Source: Bolinopsis microptera
Taxonomy: Eukaryota > Ctenophora > Tentaculata > Lobata > Bolinopsidae
Length of the DNA: 64,000 nucleotides
Direction of reading: 5' to 3'
Assembly: GCF_026151205.1 (NCBI RefSeq)
Contig: NC_087074.1
Span: 2,728,001 to 2,792,000 of the forward strand
The translations under genes and the position numbers were made by a program. Under the pieces are notes generated by a model, which was not told where the DNA came from, did no database searches, and worked only from the letters and a program-made list of their open reading frames with translations. Below, piece after piece: positions 32,985 through 44,114 of the stretch (its first letter is position 1; each line of letters starts with the position of its first letter).

Positions 32985-34298
32985 TGATTGACGATGTCAA
33001 CCCATCGAGATTGTTGCTCTGCGAAGCAATAATGCTAGTTCGCGCGGCGCGTCGAATGTCGAAGCGGCGAAGTCCTCCAACTGCTGACCGTCAAATTCGA
33101 AGTCGTATTGTTGTCTTAACAAGACTTTCATTTTGTCTGCTAGTGGGGCTACTGCTCTGAAGGTCAGCCGGAGCTTGATTTCCTGTCCACCGCTTGGTAT
33201 TGGGGAACGTCTTGGCTTTGCATCTTCAACTGCTCCAGTAATCAATCCACCGTGGACCATGAAATAGTGGCACAGTTTACTCACTTCTAGCGTGATGTGG
33301 CCACAATTTACTTTAACGGGGAAAAGTCCCTCTTTCTTTAGTCTACACACTGCACACGAGAGCGATCTTTAGCGACTCAGCTGATGTCTCTCACTCAACT
33401 GTTACACGCTCTCCAGGTTCCGCCTTTGTCTTAACGGGTGATACTCGTAAAATATCTGTTCCATATATACCGTCGACGAGTCCAACTCGGCGCGCGTCCT
33501 GGTAGGTTGTAAACCTACAACCTTTGTCCAGTCAGTAGCTTTGTAAACAATAAACATGACAATCATTTACAATTGTAATATATTAAGAAGAACTACGGCC
33601 CGAATTATTCGTAAGCCGTGAATAAAAGGGAAAAGCGAACGACCGATTTCATTCTCGGTATCATTTTGCATTTGCGGACGGTCATTCAAATTAATATTTC
33701 CGTTTGTTTGGGAAAGTTAGAAAGCACGAGCGAGCAGCGGTCCACTCTACCCATGATTGATGATTATGGGTTTTGGTCAAATTTCTACAACCAAACTGTG
33801 ATTTTTATAACGAAATTATGGTAGCAACAGCCAATAAAGTTACAGCCCTCCATCCACTGCTTCAAAAGTCTTCTCTAGCACATATAATATGAGACTTCAG
33901 GTAAAATACGATGATCACCACCCCCTTGGAACCCCATAATCTGACTCGGCGGATTTTTATTATGACTGTTAAAATTTTTGACCGGGAAAAATATGGCGGA
34001 ATTTTCCAAAACCCACCACTTTATCCCAGTTATAATATTCCCGAGTAAGGTAAATAATGTGTATTGTGTGGTTTAAAGTTATCTACATAAAATCAAACTA
34101 AAAGAAATGCCCTTCAAAACTTATTTCACATAATTGATAGTGCATTATATTACCATTAATATTATACGTAACCATTTTGGCCAAACACTTTCAGTTCTTC
34201 GAGCCGTATAATATTATTATTGGAGGACTTCGCCGCTTCGCCACGCCGCGCGAACTATCATTCTCAATTCTTGCTTCGCATCGATGATCATCGTCAAT
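32985..34298. mobile_element. DNA element of the TGATTSACGATG family with about 80-95 bp inverted ends
   Basis: The left end runs from TGATTGACGATG through GCGAAGCAAT..TAGTTCGCGCGGCG to GAAGCGGCGAAGTCCTCCAA (to 33080). The right end (34221-34298) repeats these blocks in inverse order. The element carries the shared GTAGGTT..AACCTAC palindrome (about 33505) and one open frame of unknown function. About 1.3 kb, no recognised transposase. Confidence 0.55.
32997..33350 (-). CDS. Unrecognised ORF carried in the TIR element
   Basis: 117 codons; the N-terminal 90 look protein-like (VKVNCGHITLEVSKLCHYFM, SGGQEIKLRLTFRAVAPLAD, KMKVLLRQQYDFEFDGQQL). The last 25 codons run into the left inverted repeat. 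It starts without a clear ATG context and could be the last exon of a captured host gene or a relic element protein. I do not recognise the family. Confidence 0.3.
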   Translation of the reverse strand: MCRLKKEGLFPVKVNCGHITLEVSKLCHYFMVHGGLITGAVEDAKPRRSPIPSGGQEIKLRLTFRAVAPLADKMKVLLRQQYDFEFDGQQLEDFAASTFDAPRELALLLRRATISMG

Positions 34299-34689
34299 CA
34301 AGCCGTATTACTATCACATAGTCATGCAACATCTTCGATCTTCGAATTCCAATTACAAATCTTGATCGGAAAATGAAACTGTCAATTTTGACTTCGATGA
34401 TTTAGCAAACAATCTTTTTCCGTGGCCAATGGTTTAAGTTCATTACATACGTCTCAGAATATAACTTCATCGCGGTCATGTTAAATCCTTTGATTTTGAA
34501 GCCCTTCGGTGCATACCACACACAAAAACTCATCAGATTATGTTTAAGAAATAAGGACAAAATAAGCTGCAATGATGAACAAATCGTAACTCATATTTCG
34601 TTATTAGCATATTTACTAACTTGTCTATCGTTTAAAAATATCATGACAGTTTTTAAAACTCCCTGTATTGTTTTTATCGTATATCTAAC

Positions 34690-36452
34690 GCAGAAGTTTC
34701 TAAAGTGTTTTCTTCTAAGCAAGCTATATCCTTAGTATTAGGCACAGCACACTAACCATTACTAAAAAGCTACTTGACAACAAAAGCATATTATGTATTA
34801 CGATGTGGTTAAAAAAAATAGTTTTTTTTTACCATCAAAACAATGATGAATTCGGTTCCTCAAGGGTCAAGCTAGCCAGTACCTGCGTCTGTATAAAGAT
34901 ATATTAAACTGTTTTCAGACAGTAATAAATTTGTACTTAGCTGATACACTAATCTCTTCATATCAGACCGTCTAGAGTACAACATACAAAATAGCCCACT
35001 TAGTGCTTAAACATGTCTCGATTTATATGAAATGTAATTCTACTCATATCAACATTCAAATGCTGCTAACATCCCATTTAAAACTCCTCGAATATATGAC
35101 ACTTGTGCACGACTAACCATTTGCATCCCTGCTAATGAATCTAGATCAATATCATCAATGTAAGTATCACTAAACAAGGATACCATGATTTTAGTGGTTG
35201 TATAGATAGTAGCTAAACTGGTCTATCAACATCCACACATCCAAAAAACTGAGTCCATTACGGGCAATCTGTAGGAATCGCACTCATACCTGCGAACATA
35301 TTAAAAATATATAATGCTCTATTTGAATCACATCTAAGTTATGGTTAATTTTTGGGGATTACCTCTAAGAACGGTCAAATGAAAGTCTTTTTATCACACA
35401 AAGACACTGTATAAGAATCCTTTTTGGTGATCCTCGACTCAAAATCTGAGATAAAACAATTAACAATGTGCAAGAATAACCATATGGCATGCAAAATACA
35501 AGGCCATAAACATTTGATAAGGAGCATACGAAACCCATTTAATAGGTTTAAAAATTCTTATCGGCTCAAAACTGTACTAATATCACTGTATTGTAGAATC
35601 TCTAAATTATCAGTACCACTCCCATACTCCTTTATGAGGCCTATCTACATTACAACCGTGCAACGAGTTAACAGTATTCTTTCGAAATTAATCATAATAC
35701 CTTTTGTTAAAATGCAACCAAGCTTTGTACACTGATCAGTAAAAAATTTAACTTCAAGCAATTGTCTGGGAAACTTCCTATTAACTTGATATTATTTGAA
35801 ACGAATGCTCTAGAACAATCACAGGCTGCCTGACTTAAATAACTGGTCTCCAAACAGATTTTAAGTTACAGAAAATTTAATCTAATTGCACAGCGGCACA
35901 TAAACATAATTTTAACCTAGTGCTATCATTATGTACTACAGACTGAAAATATCTCAGATCTTTTTGTGCGTATTAACAACTTTTAGTTGTAATTCTTTAA
36001 TAATAGATAACCTAATTATAACTTTTTAATCAAGTGAATTAACATTCGATATTTGGATATTTTATTTATTTGATATTTACTGATAGTGATATTAAGATTG
36101 ATTAGATTATATTTTATTATTGAATGAAGCTAACTCCAACATATATATTACCTACTTATATAAACATAGACTTGAGTATAAACGACCAATTTTGCATATT
36201 GTCTTTCCAACCAGAATTCAGGAGCAGGGTGGTGCTAAACTTTTATGGTCTCACTCTCAATCCAGTATCACCCCTGGATCATGCGACTATTTTTGGTATA
36301 AAGTATACATATACCCTTCTGTCACTCTCTTGCTACACCTATCTCCCAAGATATATGTCTAAATTTGCACAAGTTATAATAGATAAAATTTTTTGTCTCT
36401 TTAACTGAACTAAATAAAATTTGTTTCCTTGAAATGTTGTTTTCTTTTGACG
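34690..36452 (+). mobile_element. Decayed copy of the CR1-like LINE (3' part)
   Basis: Nucleotide similarity to the LINE at 50237-59690: CTAAGCAAGCTATATCCTTA, AAAAAGCTACTTGAC, TTCGGTTCCTCAAGGGTCA (the VPQGS box), ATGACACTTGTGCACG, GGAGCATACGAAACCCATTT, and the same 3' region (ATGAAGCTAACTCCA onward) and tail (TTGTTTTCTTTTGA). Full of stops and indels. It lacks the 5-kb palindrome found in the other copy at the equivalent site (about 35093). Confidence 0.8.
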
Positions 36453-36818
36453 AGTCCTACTTCACGCGTTTGTAACATTATTGATTGAATAAACCGTAAT
36501 GTGCTTCAGCACCGCGCTAATGCAAACACGCGATAGGATCGGTTCAAGCAAATATTGCGCAATAACTGATGACGGTGCTATCCGATCTTCGCGGCTCAGA
36601 GTGCCCAGTATGCACGTGCGCTCAATAAGTACTGATTATATTTAACGCGCCCGGCCGAGTGCTTTAAATTTAGTTATATGAAACGCTTAAATGCACGCAC
36701 TCTCCTCTAAACCAGAGTCCTCTCGCTGCAGTATTGCGCGCCGCCGAAGGCGGCAAAGAGGTATACAAGTATTTTCCTAATTTGAACAAGCGCGTCACTC
36801 AGTATGCTAGACACAGGG

Positions 36819-37061
36819 CTATTGAACAGCTGCACTAGTACACTGTACACTGCAAAATAATCTTTTTTTCCGTCGAACGGCAAAGTCCTCCAACATCCTT
36901 AAAAAACGATCACTTGCCGTATTTTTACAATATACACTATTTAACTGGTTTGTTCTCAGATCATTGTCAAGGGGCAAAAGTGATCTTTCCAGATGTGGTA
37001 GTCCGACTAGTGTTCTTTGATACATGTTTTCGTATCCCCTTCGCCGCGAAAAGTGCTGCAA
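36819..37061 (-). other. Possible further fragment of the GC-rich TIR families
   Basis: CCGTCGAACGGCAAAGTCCTCCAA resembles the inner end block of the 32985-34298 element, and GCGCGCCGCCGAAGGCGGC lies nearby. The open frame across it has no recognisable domain and may be chance. Confidence 0.25.
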
Positions 37062-37499
37062 CGTATGTCAAGTGTTTCTGTAGATCATAAAATGTAATTA
37101 AAGATTCTGAAACCATCATGGTAAAAAAACTAATATGAGATTTAAAGTTTATATTGATAATATTAACTGGAGTTTAGTTGCTTCTAATGATGTTCACCTT
37201 ATTGATGATTACAGGATAACTTTCGCTGGTTCGGGATTATCCGACGAATTCGTCTATAAAAACAACGAGACCTGTGAAGCTGCCATGGACACATCCTCAT
37301 TGAAGCGCAGAAAAAGTACAAAGATAAAGCATGACGGCAATGTGATTATTGCACTTCTAGTGTTATCTTGTCATGCAGCGTAGTAAACACTCAATTATGA
37401 GAAAAAATTTGATGAAGTAAAGCAAAGATAAATATGAAAAAGATAACTTCCATGTAAAGATCTATTTGTAAATCATTGTATTCTTATTTGAAATTAAGA

Positions 37500-38840
37500 A
37501 AAGTTAAAAGCTTCGGTACCAGTTGAATAAGAAACGGTACAAGGACACCGATGCAGTGGAGTCTGCAGAGGTACTTGCAAGTGCCTTTAGTTCTGTGTTT
37601 GTTTAATGACCACTCGCCATTACCTAAATTAGAGTAAAAAACTAAAAGTTTAGATTAATTACAGATTTTATCTCAAATAGAAATTTGAGAGTGTGTTAAA
37701 GGAAACTTCAAGTGGATAGATTGTAAGTCAGGATTCCCCAAGCAAGTCTGACTTACTATTTGTGTTATTTAAATGATTAACAAAACATTAAAAGTTAAGT
37801 AAAATATTCTGATGACTAAGCTTTAGCTATGCCTCCGAGCATAAAAACTATCTAATGATCAGAACGAACTAGAGATGTGGGAGAGGTAAATGGTTTTAAA
37901 GTTTAAACCTCTTATGTGTTCATAAACATTTAAGGAACGATAACCAAAGATCAATTATTCTCTTAATGGAGTTACATCAGAATCGGTACAGAATAAACTT
38001 CATTTTTAACCCAAACTCTACTGCTTTGAAGAACAATTAAGGCTTCAATATAAACAACAGAATGATATGTTGAGTGTTAAAATCTGATTATCAGAAAAAT
38101 CTGATATATCCATTTACAAACTTTAATAAACCTCCCGATTTAGAGTATGTTTCAATTGTGGTCCTGTTGCGGCTCATGAAAGTTGGGGATCCTCTTGGAG
38201 CTGGAGACGTCCAAGGCTTACCCGTCTGAGACGAGGTGGTACTCTTCCATACATCGTCGCCTGGAATCCCTCAAATTAACAACGCTGGCAAGCGGCGAAT
38301 ACGGGACCCATTGATTCTTTTTAAAATGATATGATTGCCAATTAAGGGTCCGTTTTGTTTTCATATACATACTGTTGAAATGTGTAGTCAAACAGTAATC
38401 ATAAAATACAGTAATATGAAAAATCCACAGTTCTTTTCTGCGAGAGGGTGAACCTTATGGAACAAACTCCCTCGATGTCCAAATTGACTGTGTATGTTTT
38501 AATATAATTAAAACTTCAAAAAGAGACTATTTTAAACGGATCGTAAATGATATCATTTTTGGTATGGTTTCGACGAAGTAATAGAAAGATGAGTATTTAA
38601 ATAGCAACTAATAAAGAGAACAACAATGAATATCTTGTGTTGAAAACCCTCATGTTCCAAGAAAACGCTTATTAACTTTATAGTAGTGAAAGTAATGGTT
38701 AAATTAGATTCATTTTATCTGGTTTTTAGCAATAGATTTAAGATATTTTAAACTTAAGTAGATTAATTTGATGATGTGTATGAGTTTGTTTCATTATATA
38801 TTTTGATTTGAATATTTGATTTGATTTGATTTGAAATTAC
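37500..38840 (+). mobile_element. Decayed non-LTR retrotransposon fragment
   Basis: The plus strand reads LNKKRYKDTDAVESAEVL and LASAFSSVFV (the LINE segment between endonuclease and RT). Later FFSARG..TLWNKLPRCP is the typical LINE C-terminal motif. It ends in an AT-rich tail with a TTTGA microsatellite (about 38803-38832). The RT core is deleted. Confidence 0.6.
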
Positions 38841-38869
38841 AAAAGTGTAAGTAGTTGCAGATTCCATTG

Positions 38870-41800
38870 AGTTACATTAGAGTTTCATCAGTGTTCATAA
38901 ACGAACACTTATCGAATGAAGATGATATGAAATGATATTGGCTGAAGCCGCCCATTAAGCATCAGCACTTGTCGATCTGGCAACTTTTGAATGAAGAAAC
39001 TTTTGTTTACTTATTATTTATGCAACTGAACCCAAATCGTGGCCTCAGTCGTATTGATAGCATATAAGTTGCCAACAATCATGATCCCCATATTATATAT
39101 TTACCAATTAGGTTTATAACAGAAATAGGATGATGATTGTACACTCTAGACTTGTTATCACGTTTTTCTTAGATCATACAGCCCTGGATTTGAGTGAGGG
39201 ACTATTCGAACCCTTATAACTTTATTCTCTGACCCCAACTCCATAAGCAATATTGACTGAAGCACATGCTAAACCCAAATTCTAAACGAAAAATTACATC
39301 CAATTTCTAACGGTCCACATCAATTTATCGGAAACAAGCGAATTCGCCGATAACCTTGCCTGGGATACTTTTAACCCTGGGTGATTTTTAATCCATCTAA
39401 GCTGGTTTTTAAAAATAATCCTGGTGAGGCCTTTCTAAAAATAGTTTCGAAGTTTTGAGTGTAGATCTGTTTATTAGCAAGTTTGTACAGACCATCGCAA
39501 TATCTTCGTGATGTAGATGAAGACCCCTAATTAATCTTCTAAAACTGTTGGTTTTCTCAAAATAATTTGCTTTCTATTTTTAGAATGACAATTGATATAA
39601 ATCTGGTTTTCCAATAGGATAATATACAATGAAGTAATTCAAGTTTTCAATTGGCAAGCAAAATACAGAGGTAACGGAATTTGTCCACTGCTAACATATT
39701 GTTATAAGTGAAAAATCAAAAGCAAATATATACACATCTACTCCATTGCTTCATAGGGCAGGATGAGTTAATAAGAACTTCTGAAGTGGGTTTCTCATAT
39801 TTGCTGTCCTTTTTTCGCCTCTTAACCTCGTAGAGCAATGAGTGAGGTTTTTAACATTGCGAATCTTTATATCTTGTCCTCAACAGTCTTACCACAATCG
39901 CATACCTCTCATCCTTTCCTGCGTTGAGGATTCTGCTACTCTAATTACAAATCGCTAACATTCTTGGAACAACCTCCATTGTAAGAAATACACCGGGTGG
40001 AAGTGGCCTCCCATTGACAAAAGTGAGGAATCTATCTAAGAATCTAATTACCAAGCCGATATAATTTCATACCACCCGACTAATTTTTGTCACACAAATT
40101 ATTAAATCAACTTTAAAATAGTCGCTCTCGGTGTTACACAGCTGTAACGACGCGCACTGTACTTTTTAATTCTATATTACCGAGAAATGTTCGAATCGAC
40201 GCAAATGGCCAGATTCCCAGCAGATCTCTAGTTCTTGCGCTTAATTGCGCGTTTACAAAATAATCCTAGATATTTCTGTCAGATCCAAGATTTCCTATAA
40301 CAGTATGGTATATGGACTTTTAGGTAGTATGGTAGTAGGAAGTTGCAGGAACGCGCGAAGACCCTATATGTAAAAATTACAAAAGCGTACAAATGCGAGA
40401 GCATAGTTGGTTACTCCGTCGGTACTACATTACAGAATCGCGAGTTCGAGACCCCGGAAAGAAATTCCTTTCAACAATCTTTGCTAATTAGAATAACTAT
40501 ACTAATGAATTAATCACTATACTAATAATAACTAAACCTCTGAAAATAACTAGCAAAGTAAAATGAAATTCGTTATCCGCCGCGGGCTGGCCGAAAAATT
40601 TATGTAGTTCTTTAAAAATATATGTAGCCTTTTTTCTTTCCAGACTGGATTCTATCCCTTATAAATTTAGGTCACTGATGGCCTTCTCTACGTTCAACAC
40701 TCTCTCCAGTACTCATCCTTCTTCTCCTTCTCGATCTCATTCGTATACTTCTGAAGAGTTTTGTCCTGTTAGAATATGCAATGGGTGTGAAACCCTTATG
40801 TCAAAAAGGTCTTTCAAATGGATACCAACTCCCTCTAGCAATACTCAAGCTGAGCTTGTCACCTGTATATAGACTTGGGGTTGGCAGTCACCCTCATTTA
40901 ACCTCTGTACCTGGGGTTCGAACTTTCACAGCATGACATACCTCACGAGAATTTGCCACTGTGTCTCTGATGTTTGGTTGTGGGTCATTTATCAACTAGC
41001 CCCCTAGCGTACAGGAAAGTTGTCAAGATCACTTTTTTCCCACATCCACAGGTGATGGAGTGTTGTTACAAATATTAGATCTAGTAAGAGTGGACTAAAT
41101 TTAAAATTTCACTGTTCCGTTCTGAGAGGAGTTATACCAACTCCATCCCACTGGATGTCCGCAAGAGTGCGCAAACTGCGTTGCACCTGCTGAAAAGACA
41201 CCCCCCTGTTGGCCCCCATCCCCTTTTTGCTCCCCTCCCTTAAAGATTGAACAAATTAGATGATTTTAGAGATTCGCCAGTAAACCTCTTTAAAAGTGTG
41301 GATCTAGAGTTAAAAACAAAAAAAAATAAAAAAAAAAGTAAAAAAAAAAACAAAACGCGCAGTTTTTTTCTAAATTGTCCCCACATTCAACATTCAAAAA
41401 ACAACGATGTTGGTGCCCCCCTAAGATGAAGCCCCCCCTCCATTGGTCGCAGTGCCTTCGTTTACGTCCACTGCCGCCCAGCTTTTAGACAGTATTATAA
41501 AGTAAAATTGAAGATTTAAGAAAAAAAAAAGAAATCAAATTAGAATTGAGGGCCAATTATGTTCATTAGAAGAAAAGCATAATGAATATCATAGGTTAAA
41601 TCCTCATGTTGCTAAAAAACAATTATACTTCTAACTGCAGAAAGCATCATTAATTATATTTTTTACTGTCTATCTTTGTTACCTAGCTTTTAGTTTAAAT
41701 TTCACAATTTTGTAGAAATCTCAGGATTATTGGATATGTTAGTTAATTTTTTAATTTCATCGATTTTATTTGATTTAAAACACAAAATCTTCTATCTATG

Positions 41801-42000
41801 GGCTGCATAGATGTAATGAAAGTCAGCTCGCCTCATTGATTGAATTGGATTATATTGTCCAACATGAATTGCTTAATCTTGCAACTTCCCCATTAATCAG
41901 GTAAAGCTACCCCTACACAGGCTCCTGGAGTTTAACCTCCTCCTTACATTGCTTTGTATTTATCCACTGTAGCTGGTGTAGAATCATAAATTGTAAAAAC
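38870..42000. other. No gene seen apart from a SINE-like block
   Basis: AT-rich sequence with no convincing exon. 41314-41356 is an A-rich simple tract. C-runs lie at 41201-41240 and 41415-41440. Confidence 0.5.
40385..40460 (+). ncRNA. tRNA-derived SINE-like head
   Basis: TAGTTGGTTACTCC resembles an A box and GCGAGTTCGAGACCCC a B box, about 45 nt apart. Flanks do not form a clear acceptor stem, so a degraded tRNA-derived SINE is more likely than a tRNA gene. Confidence 0.35.
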
Positions 42001-42024
42001 AGATCTCTCCGCTGAACTGCATAA

Positions 42025-42120
42025 ATGCTAATGTTGAGTGGTTAGAACTCTTCTCTTCTCACTAATGTGTGGGTTCAAATCTCGTTTGTTGCCTGGGCTA
42101 GGAGTAGCAGATTCCATTGG
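42025..42120 (+). ncRNA. tRNA-derived SINE-like head
   Basis: TGAGTGGTTAGAACTC (A-box-like) and GTGGGTTCAAATCTCG (B-box-like) are spaced as in a tRNA with a short variable arm. No convincing acceptor stem. The following GTAGCAGATTCCATTGGATC could be SINE body. Confidence 0.4.
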
Positions 42121-42327
42121 ATCTACACAACATTACCATTAGAAGGAAATCAAATTAATATAAATATCTACCAATGGAAATGGACAGTGAGTAGCTTTTG
42201 CTACCCTTCACCCAGTTAAGACATTTGTGACCACATGATGTTAGAAATTTTAAATACTTTGTCCTTATTTCCTAACCTCTTACTTGCTTTTACAGGTCAG
42301 CCTCTCATTGGGAAAAGATATGGCTAG

Positions 42328-43236
42328 TTGCAATGCAGTTTGATGGTCTTATCCTATAACATCTCAGAGCAAACTGCTGTTGAAGAATCATGGGAACATC
42401 ATATATTCTGCTTTCCAAGTAGAACAATACTCAAAGAGACTTTCCCTCTGCACAAAAGTTCGGCATATAAGCTAACTACGAAAGGCCTCCTAAACTATCA
42501 GAAAACATTGAAGCATAATCTAGTAGACCATGTTAATTATTGGAATTTACACTCTTTAATTTATGGGATCAAAATATCGCAAGAGCAGCAGATAAGATTA
42601 TCTAGTTTCTAAAACTGGTCCCAAACTGATTCTGGTGGTTTTCTGTGTAACATGGAACACTTGCCCATCTTGCACAACCTATGCTGCAGTTTCAGCCTTA
42701 GACTTTCACTCATTTTGAGCCTTGTTTATGATATTGATTATACAACAAAGCCAACATTCTTGAAATATGCATATGAATGGATCCATTACCTTGCACAAAG
42801 ATGTGAATTAGATGTGAGAGTCGTTACGTGCCGCAGTGTAGCTCAACTCATGTATAACATTCGTATGAGCTTTTTGCCAACACTGGAAATGATAGCTAAG
42901 TGGCCAAACGTGAAGTGGGTTTGATCACGTCCTGGGACGAAGCTCATTTGGTTACACTTTCTTCTGCTCTCTTGCTGCCCGATATATTAACAAAACCCAC
43001 CTCATTAACAAAGATCACTTTAGATTGGCTTGTCCAGACAGATAAATTTGAAGAGGTTTTCAGGTCGGCCAAATAAAATGGTCGATGATGTTACTTTCAT
43101 TTTGCAGGTGGTGTTTTTCCATACTGACCACATTATAAAGACTATATCAAAAATCTTGACTAGAAATAATGGCTCTTTTCGCAATGGCATGCAAATTACA
43201 TTCTGTTTTTGCTGTCAGTACCCCAGAGAAGCTTAG
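42328..43236 (+). other. Open frames without recognisable product
   Basis: Three frames of 60-95 codons (42328-42612, 42652-42924, 43030-43236) run in the same direction. They could be pieces of one decayed coding region, but I recognise no domain and cannot exclude chance. Confidence 0.2.
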
Positions 43237-44114
43237 TTGACAGCCAGTATATCTCGAACTACTATCACACTTGTTACTCTCATGGTTTGTCGGTTTGCGC
43301 ACATTCCTTGAAAATACTTTCATAAGAGGGATCAAACAATCTCATACCAACTCATCCAGTTTTCACATTTTAAACAAGGCTGATAAGGATGGCTAAATAT
43401 ATTAGAAACAAAAGAAGTGTCAATGAACGCCATCAAGTAAACGCCTTTATAGGTATAGAAAAAAACTAATATTCTTCCGGTATTGTGAACAAGATCCTCT
43501 GTTTTAAAAATTCTTTTACCTAATGGTAATTTGACCTTTTTTACATTTTACATTTAGAATTTTAAAAATCTGTACAAAGAACCCTTCCTTAAATAAACTT
43601 ATTCTGTTATATATTGGATATGTTTTATCCAATTTATGAGTTTGTCCTATACTTTCATTCCATTTGATTGTAATTGAACTTTTAATTTCTATTTTGAACT
43701 TTTCATCTACCTGATATCGTCAATTCCATGCACATTCCTGCAGAACTGTCCTAAATTAATCTTAATTTCTTGATAGTTCCTAAAAAATTACAAAATATTC
43801 CTCTTGATTCATACGCATCCTGGAGCACTCACCCTATTAAGCATGTGTTTAAACTCTACTTACTTCGTTCTTTCAACAAACTAAATCAAGTCGTCACTCA
43901 GCTGATGACCAAATTGACATAACAAATTGAATGTACATGCCAAATCGTAACCCGAGCTATTCGAAGCCTCCTCCTAGATTGAACCAAGTGATGTAACTTC
44001 TATTTTTTGACATCTGGAGAAACTCTCTCAATAGAAATCCCATTACAGGTACATTACAGAATTATAAACTCTCATAATGAATTTTGCATAGTAAGACCGA
44101 ATAAATGGATGTTA

